A DNA stretch of 64,000 nt from a bacterium (GCA_024226735.1 JAAELL010000079.1:1-64000); one strand, 5' to 3'; positions 17,108 to 25,650 are shown, counted from the first letter of the stretch. Notes: generated by a model from the letters alone, not told the origin. Numbers and translations are program-made.

Positions 17108-17124
17108 TTGGCACCGACGTTGCG
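17108..17124 (+). promoter_or_regulatory. Sigma-54 promoter of the kinase-TPR-flgB-fliF operon
   Basis: TTGGCACCGACGTTGCG matches TGGCAC-N5-TTGC with exact GG-N10-GC spacing. The predicted transcription start (near 17135) lies inside a longer possible reading frame, which shows that the first gene must start at the ATG at 17164. Confidence 0.85.
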
Positions 17125-17163
17125 CCGGTGAAAACGCACCCGATCGGGAAGTCCTTTCGTTCC

Positions 17164-17808
17164 ATGCACCAAGCCTCTCTCAACGGTACACACAAGCCTT
17201 CGGCGCGCGAGCTCGAAGCCGCTCTCTCGCGCGGCGTGCGCACGCCGATGGCGGCATTGCGCGCTGCGCTCGAGGACCTGAGGCAGGCGAGTGACGGCCG
17301 AGAACAGAGCACACGTCTCGTCACGGGCGCGCTGCGCGAGCTGACCGACCTCGACCGGCACCTGGAGATGCTGCTGGAGTACGTCGCCCCGGCGCAGCTG
17401 CGCCCGCTGCGCTGCAGCGTCGCCGAGATCCTGTACGCGGCGCGCGGAAGCCTCGAAGCCGACGAGCGCACGCGTGTGCTCATCGCATCCGAGGAGCTCG
17501 AGTCGGGCTTCGCGGTCGATGGACCGCAGCTCGTCCGTGTGCTGATGCGCCTCCTGTGCGAGACCCTGCGCGACAATCAGGGTGACGTCCTGCTGCGTGC
17601 ACGCGAAGACGGGAACGAGCTGGTCTTCACGATCGTCGAGCACGCCCAGCCACGTCCCAGGCCGACGGCGTCGGCATGGGACGACCTCGAGATCCTGCTC
17701 GCCAAGCGCGAAGTCGAGCGCATGGGTGGCCGCACCGCGGTCCGCGACTCGCTGAGCAGCCACCGGCGCCTAGAGGTCCGCATGCCGATCGTGGGGAGTG
17801 AACGATGA
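17164..17808 (+). CDS. Degenerate histidine-kinase-like protein
   Basis: 214 aa from the ATG at 17164, the first good start after the sigma-54 promoter. Residues 16-60 resemble a HisKA dimerisation helix. The expected H-box S-H-E-x-R-T-P is S22-R-G-V-R-T-P, so the phospho-acceptor histidine is replaced by arginine. The following ATPase-like part keeps a helix LVRVLMRLLCETLRDNQG where the N-box should be, but lacks the catalytic asparagine and clear G-boxes. It therefore looks like a kinase fold without kinase activity, perhaps a phosphotransfer scaffold or an inhibitor that docks to a response regulator. The next gene overlaps its stop by 4 nt. Confidence 0.7.
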   Translation: MHQASLNGTHKPSARELEAALSRGVRTPMAALRAALEDLRQASDGREQSTRLVTGALRELTDLDRHLEMLLEYVAPAQLRPLRCSVAEILYAARGSLEADERTRVLIASEELESGFAVDGPQLVRVLMRLLCETLRDNQGDVLLRAREDGNELVFTIVEHAQPRPRPTASAWDDLEILLAKREVERMGGRTAVRDSLSSHRRLEVRMPIVGSER

Positions 17809-18782
17809 GCCCGCTCGACGTGCTCGTTGTCGAAGACGAAATCCCGGTCGCGTGTGTGGTTGCCGACGTCCTCGAGCGTCGCGGTCACCGCGTCAGCATC
17901 GCACACAGCGCCGAGCGCGCCCTGCATCTCGAGGTGCCCGACATCCTCGTGTGTGACGTCCACTTGCCGGGACAGAGCGGCTTCGACCTGCTCGAGATCT
18001 ACCAGGCGCGCGGCAAGAGCCCACACACGATCTTCCTCACGGGACTCGTGACCGTCGACGACTGCCGGCGCGCGATGCGGCTCGGTGCGCTCGAGGTGCT
18101 GCCCAAGCCGCTCGAGACCGACGAGCTGTTGGCTCTCGTGGAACAGGCGGACGAGACGCCGGCAACGAAGACGACCGGCTCTTACCGCCGCGAGTACATC
18201 GCGGAACCGACGGCAGTCGACCGAGCGGCGCGCGACTTGGCCGCCTACGCTCTGCGCTGTGGCGTCGGCCCAGCCGCGCGCACGCGCATCGCCAGCGCTT
18301 GCGCCGAGGCCGTCGACAACGTCGTCGTCCACGCCTACACGACCGACGTCGCCGACGAACGTCGTGTCGAGATCGAGGCGACGATCGACGCCCGCCGGCT
18401 CGTGGTCCGTGTGCGTGATCACGGCGTCGGCTTCGACTCGGTCGACCTCGGGCTCGAAGGCCTGCACCGCTGCGTCGACGGCGGGTTGTCGCGCATGTGC
18501 GCCCTCGCCGAGGATGTCCGCATCGACTCCATGATCGGGCGCGGCACCGAAGTTGAGCTGCACTTCGGCGTTCATCGTGCGCACTTCGACACCGACGTCA
18601 CGCTCGACTTGACCGAGCTCGACTTCTTCACGCCAGCGACCGCACGGATGGTCCTGGACGCTCTTGCCGAAGAGAACGAGCGCGAGCCGTTTCACCTCTC
18701 CCCCGCCCTAGCCGTCGCGGTGGGCAGGCTGCTGGCGGGACCCGATCCGCGCCAGGTGCTGCAAACCGCTCTTTGGAGCTAG
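17805..18782 (+). CDS. Response regulator receiver fused to an RsbW-like ATPase
   Basis: 325 aa. The receiver domain (about 1-118) has E10-D11, phospho-acceptor D51, T79 and K101, all expected for activity. It is followed by an anti-sigma/serine-kinase type HATPase (about 128-255) with N-box E168-AVDN172 and G-box D205-HGVGFD. A C-terminal tail of about 65 residues was not recognised. RsbW/SpoIIAB-type ATPases bind sigma factors or phosphorylate STAS antagonists. Fused to a receiver, such a domain would couple phosphorylation to partner switching. Candidate targets are FliA or a distant STAS protein, since none is encoded here. It is coupled by ATGA to the degenerate kinase gene. Confidence 0.82.
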   Translation: MSPLDVLVVEDEIPVACVVADVLERRGHRVSIAHSAERALHLEVPDILVCDVHLPGQSGFDLLEIYQARGKSPHTIFLTGLVTVDDCRRAMRLGALEVLPKPLETDELLALVEQADETPATKTTGSYRREYIAEPTAVDRAARDLAAYALRCGVGPAARTRIASACAEAVDNVVVHAYTTDVADERRVEIEATIDARRLVVRVRDHGVGFDSVDLGLEGLHRCVDGGLSRMCALAEDVRIDSMIGRGTEVELHFGVHRAHFDTDVTLDLTELDFFTPATARMVLDALAEENEREPFHLSPALAVAVGRLLAGPDPRQVLQTALWS

Positions 18783-18790
18783 TCCCCCCC

Positions 18791-19840
18791 ATGGCCCTCG
18801 AAGACTTCGTCAGCGAAGAAGATGAGAAGCGGGTCGACTTCCGGTCCGTTCAGTATCCGATCGACTTCTCCGATCCGGAGAACGAAGACCTCTTCGATTT
18901 CGAGGACATGACGATCCTCTCGAAGGGATCGGCGGATCTTCCGACGCCGGCCGCGGCCGCACCGGCCGCTCGAGTGGAGGCCGAGCCGGAAGTCGCGGTT
19001 CTGGCCGAGGCCCCGGAACCCCAGCCGGACCTCACGCCGAAGGCGGCTCCCGCGCCGGACCCAGTTACAGCCGCACCGGTCGCCGCCGCACCGGTCGCCG
19101 CCGCACCGGTCGCCGCCGCACCGGTCGCCGCCGCACCGGTCGCCGCCGCGCCCGTCGCCGCCAACGCGGAAGGCGATCTGCTCGACGAGATCGAGCCACA
19201 GCCGAACGCCGACGTCGCCACGGATCCCCTGACCGCGGCGCCCGGCGAGCCCGTCGGAACGGCGCCGCCCGCCGCGGACCTGGCGCCGGCACGCACGCCG
19301 CACGGGCGTCTCGTCTTCACCGAGGACGAGCTTCCGACGCTCGTCGTGCCATCCGGCCAAGACGGCGAGCGCACTGGCCACGGCTTGCCGGCGCTGCTGA
19401 TCGCGGGCTTCGCGGTGATCAACGTCTCACTGCTCTTCTTCGCATGGCGCGCCAGCCGCAGTTTCGAGACGACGATGGAATCGATCACCGAGACGGTCTC
19501 CGACGCGGTGCTCGAGAGCTCGACGCGCGCCGGTCTCGCTAGCGCCCGCATCGACCCGGAGCCGCAAACGGAGCTCGAACGCGATCCGATCGAGGACCTC
19601 GAGCCGATCCTGATTCCGTCCGCTGTCGAGAACTACCACGAGTGGTCGCTGAAGATCGCGCGTGACCACCTCGACGAGGGCGCCTTCTCGGAGGCACGGC
19701 TGACTCTGAACCACATGCTCGCGAACAAGGCGCGCGCTGACGTGCCGCCGCAGCTGCAGGCACGCGCCGAGTTCCTGATCGCCGAGTCGTACCACCGCGA
19801 GGCGATCGCGATCTCCGAAGGCACGGAGGCCAGTCGATGA
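18791..19840 (+). CDS. Membrane-anchored protein with an APVAA repeat and TPR-like C-terminus
   Basis: 349 aa from the ATG at 18791; an upstream in-frame start would overlap the previous gene for no reason. The acidic N-terminus (about 1-50) is cytoplasmic-looking. A low-complexity Ala/Pro region with six tandem APVAA repeats follows (about 93-124). One transmembrane helix (about 202-222, LPALLIAGFAVINVSLLFFAW) leads to a helical C-terminus resembling one or two TPR units. No known flagellar family was recognised. It is coupled to the TPR protein that follows (ATGA overlap), suggesting a membrane complex with it. Confidence 0.75.
   Translation: MALEDFVSEEDEKRVDFRSVQYPIDFSDPENEDLFDFEDMTILSKGSADLPTPAAAAPAARVEAEPEVAVLAEAPEPQPDLTPKAAPAPDPVTAAPVAAAPVAAAPVAAAPVAAAPVAAAPVAANAEGDLLDEIEPQPNADVATDPLTAAPGEPVGTAPPAADLAPARTPHGRLVFTEDELPTLVVPSGQDGERTGHGLPALLIAGFAVINVSLLFFAWRASRSFETTMESITETVSDAVLESSTRAGLASARIDPEPQTELERDPIEDLEPILIPSAVENYHEWSLKIARDHLDEGAFSEARLTLNHMLANKARADVPPQLQARAEFLIAESYHREAIAISEGTEASR
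19070..19159 (+). repeat. 15-bp tandem repeat encoding APVAA
   Basis: Six copies of the unit GCCGCACCGGTCGCC, the first five nearly identical and the last diverged. They lie in frame within the preceding membrane protein. Copy number can vary without breaking the frame, giving a linker of adjustable length. Confidence 0.9.
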
Positions 19841-21357
19841 TCCACGCCGCCACATGGCTCCTGAGCGCCCTGGCGCTCGCTCCGCCGCAGACGCAGGGCG
19901 ACGAGCGCCGCGCCTATCCCTTCGAGGTGACCCGCGTCGGCTCGCTCGACACGCCACGCCTCACGATTCGCGCCGACAATGCCCCCATCGAGCGCGTCAT
20001 GCTCAAGGTCGCGCACGAGCTTGGGCGCGAGCTCAAAGGCTTCGATGCGATCATGCGGCGGCCGGACATCACCGCACGGTTGGAAGGCGAGCCCGCGAAG
20101 AACGCGGTCCGCTGGGTGCTCGGCTCCGTCAACATGCGCGCCGTGATCGACCAGCACGAGATCTACGTGATGGAGGACGTCTCCGCGTTCCCCGACCCCG
20201 AAGAGCTCCTGAAGCGCGCCAACACCCGCTACCTGCGGGCGCTGATCGACTTCCCCGACTTTCGGGATGCGGACCACGCCGAGTTCGCGCGTGGCCAAGT
20301 GAACGAAGCGCTCGGTGGCGAGTTCACGAGCGACGCGATCTACAGCTACGACTCGCTCGTCGAAAACTACCCGCGCTCCGTGCTCGCGCCTGACGCGCTG
20401 TACCGCGCAGCGCGGCTGCTGCGCACACAAGGGGACAACGAGGGTGCCGCCCTGCGCTACGAGCGACTCGCCGAGCTCGAGTCCGGCCACGAGCTCCATG
20501 CGGACGCGCGGATCGAGCTGGCGCTCAGCCTGTGCAAGCTCGCCGAAGAGACGAGAGTCGACGGCGCGCGGCTCGACCGCGCGCACAAGGCGCTCTACGT
20601 GCTCGACGCACTCGACGACCGGATCGTGACGCGCACGGACCAGGAGCGCCGCGCCCGGCTGCTCGTCCGCGCCCGCGCCCTCGCCTTGACCGAGAAGCCG
20701 ATCGACGCGCTCAAGGCGCTCGATCTCGCCGCGCGCTACTCCCAGAGCGGTCAGAACGACTCGGAAATGCTCGAGCTGCGCGCGATGGCGCTCTCGCGCG
20801 CCGGAGAGCACGGCGCGTCATCGACGGCGTGGCTCGCGTACGCCAGGGAACAGACCGGTGACGAGCTGGTGCGCGCATACGTCAACGCGGCCGAGGAAGC
20901 GTTGCGCGGTGGCCACGAGCTAGCGACGATCGCAATCGAGGCCCAGGCGCGAGCGAGAGGGTTCGGCGACGCCCTCGCGGTGCCCGCCGGGGAGGCGCGG
21001 GCACGGTTGGGCCTGATCGAGAAGAGCGCTACGGAGCTGGACCTGATGCAGCGCATTCGCCGCGGCGAGCGCTTCCTGCAGAACGACGACATCGAGCTCG
21101 CGGTCCAAGCCCTGCGCCCCGTCCATGCCCAACGCGGCGCACTCGCGGACGAGGGGACCGTGCGACTCGCCGAGGCCTACGCGCAGGCGCTCGACAAGAA
21201 CGGGATGTTCGTCGACGCGATCGGCGTGTTGCGCACCGCCGCCGGTGAGCTCGGGCGCGTCACCGACAGGCGCCGCATCTACATCCTCGCGTCCGAGCTG
21301 TACGAGCGGCACGGGCACTGGGACAAGGCCGTCGACGCGATCCAAGGAAAACTGTGA
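19837..21357 (+). CDS. Exported TPR protein with an STN-like N-terminus
   Basis: 506 aa. A signal peptide (about 1-20) is followed by LTIRADNAPIERVMLKVAHELGRELKG...IDQHEIYVMED, which resembles the short STN/secretin N-terminal fold. A long series of helix pairs (about 125-500) consistent with tetratricopeptide or Sel1-type repeats follows (for example AIYSYDSLVENYPRSVLAPDALYRAARLL). It is probably a periplasmic scaffold. It is embedded in the flagellar operon between two other TPR-like proteins, which suggests a lineage-specific flagellar basal-body or envelope part. That role is inferred only from location. Confidence 0.75.
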   Translation: MIHAATWLLSALALAPPQTQGDERRAYPFEVTRVGSLDTPRLTIRADNAPIERVMLKVAHELGRELKGFDAIMRRPDITARLEGEPAKNAVRWVLGSVNMRAVIDQHEIYVMEDVSAFPDPEELLKRANTRYLRALIDFPDFRDADHAEFARGQVNEALGGEFTSDAIYSYDSLVENYPRSVLAPDALYRAARLLRTQGDNEGAALRYERLAELESGHELHADARIELALSLCKLAEETRVDGARLDRAHKALYVLDALDDRIVTRTDQERRARLLVRARALALTEKPIDALKALDLAARYSQSGQNDSEMLELRAMALSRAGEHGASSTAWLAYAREQTGDELVRAYVNAAEEALRGGHELATIAIEAQARARGFGDALAVPAGEARARLGLIEKSATELDLMQRIRRGERFLQNDDIELAVQALRPVHAQRGALADEGTVRLAEAYAQALDKNGMFVDAIGVLRTAAGELGRVTDRRRIYILASELYERHGHWDKAVDAIQGKL

Positions 21358-22172
21358 TGATGAAGTTTCAATACCTGACGAGTCTCCTGACGGGAGGCGT
21401 CCTGCTCGTCCCCGCCGTCGCGCTGCGCGGACAGGACGGACCGGTCAGTATCACGGACGCACTGTCGAAGACCGTCTCCGCCCTCGAGGAGCTGACCGGC
21501 ATCCGTGACCAGGTCGCCAACGGCGACACGACGGGGGTCCGCCGCATTCTGCATGCGACCGAGATGCCCATTCTGGACCCGCGCGGCCGCGACGAACGGC
21601 TCGTGACGCTGCGCGGCGAGCTCAGTGCGCTGCAGCTGATGCTCGATGAGTTGCGGAGCTCGCGCGCCAAGGGCCAGCCTGTTCCGACCGGGTTCGGCGG
21701 CCAGCCGGGGGCCCAACCCAGGATTCCGACGGCCACCCAGCTGGTCTCCGAGCCTCCGGCGCCGAGCACGGCAACGACGGGCTTGTCCGAGAGCCTGCGC
21801 GCATCGATCGCACGCCGCTCGCGCGGCGAGGTCGAGAAGCCGGTCCTGCCGTCGGCCGAGACAGTCGAGCACGAGGCCCCCGGATTCTCGGCGGACGTGA
21901 AGCGCCAGGGGATCCTGCTCGTGCGCGGTGGGCGTCACCTGGATGCGATCCGCGTCTTGATGCCGATCGAGAAGGACCCTGAGGCGAAGTATTGGATCGC
22001 GCGCTCCTTCCAGCGTCTCGGCCGCGACCAAGAGGCGCGCGAGCTGTTGCGCCAAATCATCGACGACCAGACGAGCAACGTCTTCGGAACCCGCGCCCAG
22101 CACGACCTCGAGTTCCTCGAGATCAAGGCGCAGATCGAGACGAGCCGTCAGCCCCGTGGAGACGGCAAGTGA
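21357..22172 (+). CDS. Exported TPR-like protein
   Basis: About 271 aa. Tandem start codons GTG-ATG-ATG overlap the previous stop; the ATG at 21357 lies 8 nt after AAGGA. The signal peptide ends near VALRGQ. A helical domain (about 28-100), a proline-rich linker (about 105-145) and a C-terminal TPR-like pair (about 178-255, RQGILLVRGGRHLDAIRVLM...FQRLGRDQEARELLRQII) follow. Third of the three TPR-type proteins in this operon. Its stop overlaps the GTG start of the histidine kinase gene. Confidence 0.72.
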   Translation: MMKFQYLTSLLTGGVLLVPAVALRGQDGPVSITDALSKTVSALEELTGIRDQVANGDTTGVRRILHATEMPILDPRGRDERLVTLRGELSALQLMLDELRSSRAKGQPVPTGFGGQPGAQPRIPTATQLVSEPPAPSTATTGLSESLRASIARRSRGEVEKPVLPSAETVEHEAPGFSADVKRQGILLVRGGRHLDAIRVLMPIEKDPEAKYWIARSFQRLGRDQEARELLRQIIDDQTSNVFGTRAQHDLEFLEIKAQIETSRQPRGDGK

Positions 22173-23434
22173 ACCAGACCCGCGGAGAGAGCGGCGTCCG
22201 ACACGACGTCGAGAGCGCCATCCAGGCGTTCACGGGCGTTCTGGAGGAGCTGCAGGTCAGCCACCGGGCGCTCGAGGAGCGCGCGCAGCGCGTCGAGGCG
22301 GAGCTGTGCCAGGCCAACGCCGAGCTGGCGTCGAAAGTCACCGAGCTCGACGAGGTCAACCGCCACCTCGAGGCGATCCTGTCCTCGCTGCCGACCGGCG
22401 TCGTCGTCCGCGACGCGCACGGAGCCGTCGTGCGCGTCAACGAGGCCGCGGCAGACATCCTCGGAGTCGACGCCGATGACTTGATCGGCGCGGACACTTG
22501 GCCCGGCCTCGCCGGCGAGAGCGCGAACGGCGAGCCGCAGCCGCTCGTGCGCGACGACGGTTCGCGGCACGTGCTGGCGTCCCTCTACTCGCCGATGCAG
22601 TGCGCTGACGGCGAGGACCTCGGGTCGGTCGAGATCATCGACGACCGCACCGAGTTGACGCGGATGACCGAGCGCGCACAGCGCCTCGACAAGATGGCTG
22701 CCCTCGGCACGATGGCCGGCGGCATCGCGCACGAGATCCGCAATCCGATGAACGCGATTCGCGGCTTCGCGACGCTGCTCGAGCGGCGGATGGAGGCCGG
22801 TTCCAAGGAGTCGCGCTGGTCCCACCTGATCAAGAGCGGCGTCGACGAAGCGGACGCGATCATCGCGAGCATGCTGACGTTCGCGGAGCCCGAGCGCCTG
22901 CGGCTCGAGGAAGTGCATCTCGTGACCATCGTCGAGGAGGCCGTGTCCGCGGTCCGGCGCAGCCTCGAGCACGAAGGGCGCGAGAGCGACTACGAAATCA
23001 CGACGTACGTCGAAGAAGCACTCCTGCGCGCCGACCGTATCAAGCTGCGACAGTCGATCCGCAACCTCGTCGCGAACGCGCTCGACGCACAGCCCACCGG
23101 CGGCGCGGTCGAGGTCGAGGCGACGAGTGTCGCAGACGAGATCCTCATCCACGTTCGCGACGCCGGACCCGGTATCCCGATCGAGTGGATCGGCCGAGTT
23201 GCCGATCCGTTCTTTACGACGCGCAGTGACGGCACGGGCCTCGGCCTCGCGCTCGTGCACACGATCGCCGGTCTCCACGGAGGCGCGCTCGACATTCGCC
23301 GCGGACCGTGCGAGCTGGGCGGCGCCGAAGTGACCCTTCGCATTCCTCAGTCCGTGCCGATCCCTTCCAAGTCCGTGAATCCAACTTCCAAGTCCGTGCA
23401 TTGGCCCGCAACAGACCGAGCCACGAACCGATGA
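22169..23434 (+). CDS. PAS-domain sensor histidine kinase (FleS/FlrB type)
   Basis: 421 aa from a GTG whose GTGA overlaps the preceding stop. It has no membrane helix, so it is a cytoplasmic kinase. An N-terminal coiled coil (10-70) leads to a PAS domain (about 65-165). The H-box is GIAHEIRNPMNAIRGF with H188. The HATPase has N303 in the N-box, DAGPGI (331-336) and GTGLGL (355-360). The order kinase then sigma-54 regulator then flgBC-fliE matches FleS-FleR of Pseudomonas and FlrB-FlrC of Vibrio, which act in a mid-assembly checkpoint. The C-terminal tail repeats PSKSV twice, from a duplicated CTTCCAAGTCCGTG. Confidence 0.92.
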   Translation: MNQTRGESGVRHDVESAIQAFTGVLEELQVSHRALEERAQRVEAELCQANAELASKVTELDEVNRHLEAILSSLPTGVVVRDAHGAVVRVNEAAADILGVDADDLIGADTWPGLAGESANGEPQPLVRDDGSRHVLASLYSPMQCADGEDLGSVEIIDDRTELTRMTERAQRLDKMAALGTMAGGIAHEIRNPMNAIRGFATLLERRMEAGSKESRWSHLIKSGVDEADAIIASMLTFAEPERLRLEEVHLVTIVEEAVSAVRRSLEHEGRESDYEITTYVEEALLRADRIKLRQSIRNLVANALDAQPTGGAVEVEATSVADEILIHVRDAGPGIPIEWIGRVADPFFTTRSDGTGLGLALVHTIAGLHGGALDIRRGPCELGGAEVTLRIPQSVPIPSKSVNPTSKSVHWPATDRATNR

Positions 23435-24834
23435 GCGTTCAACGCATCCTCGTCGTCGACGACGACGCCCTGTCCCGCGAGTTCCTCGTCGAGGCCGTGC
23501 ACTCCCTCGGGTACAACGCGGTCTGCGCGGCGAACGCCGAAGAGGGACTCCAGCGCGTGGAGCAGGATCAGCCCGACATGGTGATCTCCGACATGCGCAT
23601 GCCCGGCATGGACGGCATCGAGCTTGCCGAGCAGATCCGCGAGCGCTGGCCGGACCTGCCGGTCGTGCTCATCACCGCCCACGGAACAGTCGAGACGGCG
23701 GTCAAGGCGATCCGCGACGGCGTGCAGGACTTCCTGCTCAAGCCGTGCTCGCCGGATGCCATCGGCCTCGTGATCGAGCGAGTAAGCCGGACGAAGCGGC
23801 TCGAGCAGGAGAACGCCTACCTGCGCGACGAGGTCTCGGGGACCGGATCGGCGCCGATGGTCGCCGAGAGCCGCGCGATGCTCGAGCTCCTGCGCTCGGC
23901 CGCCCGGATCTCGCGTTCATGCGGCACGGTCCTGATCACGGGCGAGAGCGGGACGGGCAAGGAGCGCGTCGCGCAGTACATCCATCAGGCCAGCCCGCGC
24001 GCGAGCGGTCCGTTCATCCGCGTCAACTGCGCGGCTCTCTCCGAGCAGCTCCTGGAGTCCGAGCTCTTCGGACACGAGCGCGGCGCCTTCACCGGCGCCC
24101 ACAAGATGCGCTCGGGGCGCTTCGAGCTCGCCGACGGTGGAACGCTCCTGCTCGACGAGCTGGGCGAGATCTCGAGCAAGATGCAGGCGAAGCTCTTGCG
24201 CGTTCTGCAGGAGGACGAGTTCGAGCGCGTCGGCGGCCAGAAGACACTGCGTGTCGACGTGCGCGTGATCGCTTCGACCAACCGCAACCTCGCTGCCGAG
24301 GTGGCCGAGGGCCGCTTCCGCGAAGACCTCTACTACCGCCTGCACGTTCTGCCGCTGCACGTCGCTCCGTTGCGGGAGCGCGAAGAGGACATCCTCCCGC
24401 TCGCGCGCCACTTCACCGACATCTATGCGCGCCGCAACGGGCTCACGCCTCCGGCCATGGGGGATGAGGCCATCGAGCGCCTGCTCGACTGGACTTGGCC
24501 GGGCAACGTACGCGAGCTCGAGAACGTCGTGCAGCGTGCCGTCATCCTCGGCAACGAGGGCTGTATCCGGCCCGAGGACCTCGTCTTCGGTCCGGCCATG
24601 TCGATCGAGAGCGCCACGCCCACCAAGGCCGCCCAGGACCTGAAGCTCCACGACCCCGAGTTCGCACTGGCGCTGGCCGACAACCCGATGTCGGAGATCG
24701 AGCGGGTCGCGATCCTGGCGACGCTCGAGTCGACGCGTGGCAACAAGACCGAGGCGGCGCGCCGACTGGGCCTCACCGCCCGCACCCTTTCCAACAAGAT
24801 GAAGATCTGGAGGCAGGCCGGCCTGGTGGCCTGA
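23431..24834 (+). CDS. Sigma-54-dependent response regulator (second, FleR/FlrC/FlgR type)
   Basis: 467 aa, start ATG overlapping the kinase stop (ATGA). The receiver has D54, T82 and K104. The AAA+ domain has Walker A GESGTGKE (171-178), GAFTGA (218-223) and Walker B GGTLLLDE. The C-terminal Fis-type helix-turn-helix reads NKTEAARRLGLTARTLSNKM. Coupling to the PAS kinase makes it the likely cognate regulator. It and the activator at 15579 share the same architecture but have different HTH recognition helices (RTTLYNKI against ARTLSNKM), so they may read different sites. Confidence 0.94.
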   Translation: MSVQRILVVDDDALSREFLVEAVHSLGYNAVCAANAEEGLQRVEQDQPDMVISDMRMPGMDGIELAEQIRERWPDLPVVLITAHGTVETAVKAIRDGVQDFLLKPCSPDAIGLVIERVSRTKRLEQENAYLRDEVSGTGSAPMVAESRAMLELLRSAARISRSCGTVLITGESGTGKERVAQYIHQASPRASGPFIRVNCAALSEQLLESELFGHERGAFTGAHKMRSGRFELADGGTLLLDELGEISSKMQAKLLRVLQEDEFERVGGQKTLRVDVRVIASTNRNLAAEVAEGRFREDLYYRLHVLPLHVAPLREREEDILPLARHFTDIYARRNGLTPPAMGDEAIERLLDWTWPGNVRELENVVQRAVILGNEGCIRPEDLVFGPAMSIESATPTKAAQDLKLHDPEFALALADNPMSEIERVAILATLESTRGNKTEAARRLGLTARTLSNKMKIWRQAGLVA

Positions 24835-24841
24835 AGCAGCG

Positions 24842-25201
24842 ATGGACCTCGGTGGACCCAACGGCGATCTCTTGTTGCGGCTGATGTCGGCCACCTCGCT
24901 GCGCGCGAAGGTGATCGCTGGCAACGTCAGCAACCAGAACACTCCCGGATTCCAGCGCCGCAAGGTCGAGTTCGAGGAAGCCCTCGTTCGCGAGCTCGAG
25001 CGCGGCAAGCCGGACGTCGAGCGCATCCAGCCCGAGGTCGTCGTCGACCCCGACGCTTCGCCGCGCGCCGATGGCAACACCGTCCAAATGGAGGACGAGG
25101 TCGCCGCGATGCGCCAGAACCGGATCCTGTACGAAATCTACGCCAGCATCATGAGCGGCCGCGGGCGCCTCCTGCGCTCCGCGATTCATGGTGACCGCTA
25201 A
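24842..25201 (+). CDS. flgB: Flagellar proximal rod protein FlgB
   Basis: 119 aa, slightly short. The rod signature LRAKVIAGNVSNQNTPGFQRRKVEFEEAL is the N-terminal ANxNTPGF motif shared by axial proteins. FlgB joins FlgC, FliE and FlgF/G to form the rod through the periplasm. It is the first structural gene after the two-component pair, with 7 nt between them. Confidence 0.93.
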   Translation: MDLGGPNGDLLLRLMSATSLRAKVIAGNVSNQNTPGFQRRKVEFEEALVRELERGKPDVERIQPEVVVDPDASPRADGNTVQMEDEVAAMRQNRILYEIYASIMSGRGRLLRSAIHGDR

Positions 25202-25218
25202 CGGATGGAGCCCCTGAC

Positions 25219-25650
25219 ATGACCGCCATCGACAAGCTGTTCTCCGGAATGCGTATCGCGGCCTCGGCCCTCAAAGCCGAGCGTGCGCGCGTCGATACGA
25301 TCGCCAAGAACATCGCCAACGCGCGGACGACGAGCGTGCCCGGTACGGGCGAGGCCTATCGGCGCGAGACGTTGCGCTTCGAGCCCATCTTCGAGAAGAC
25401 CGTCAATGGGCCGCGGCTGGGCGGAGTACGCGTCGCGGGCATCCAGAAGGACTACTCGACTCCGTTCCAGGAGGTCTACGACCCCGGCCATCCGGACGCC
25501 GACGCGAAGGGCATCGTGCGCATGCCGAACGTGAACACGATGCAAGAGATGGCCGACCTGATCACCGCGGTGCGCTCCTACGAAGCGAACCTCAAGGTGC
25601 AGGAAAACTTCGAGCGCATGGCGGATCGCGCCTTGCGCCTCGCCGAGTAG
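25219..25650 (+). CDS. flgC: Flagellar proximal rod protein FlgC
   Basis: 143 aa. It contains FSGMRIAASALKAERARVDTIAKNIANARTT at the N-terminus, the C-terminal MPNVNTMQEMADLITAVRSYEANLKV typical of FlgC, and VYDPGHPDADAKGIV. It follows flgB by 17 nt. Confidence 0.96.
   Translation: MTAIDKLFSGMRIAASALKAERARVDTIAKNIANARTTSVPGTGEAYRRETLRFEPIFEKTVNGPRLGGVRVAGIQKDYSTPFQEVYDPGHPDADAKGIVRMPNVNTMQEMADLITAVRSYEANLKVQENFERMADRALRLAE

Noticed and set aside
16981-17163. Longer start for the degenerate kinase (ATG at 16981)
   Set aside because: It would begin upstream of the sigma-54 promoter and its activator-to-promoter gap, and the extra 61 residues show no family similarity.
19070-19159. CRISPR-like array
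   Set aside because: It is a contiguous 15-bp tandem repeat with no spacers, in frame within a gene.
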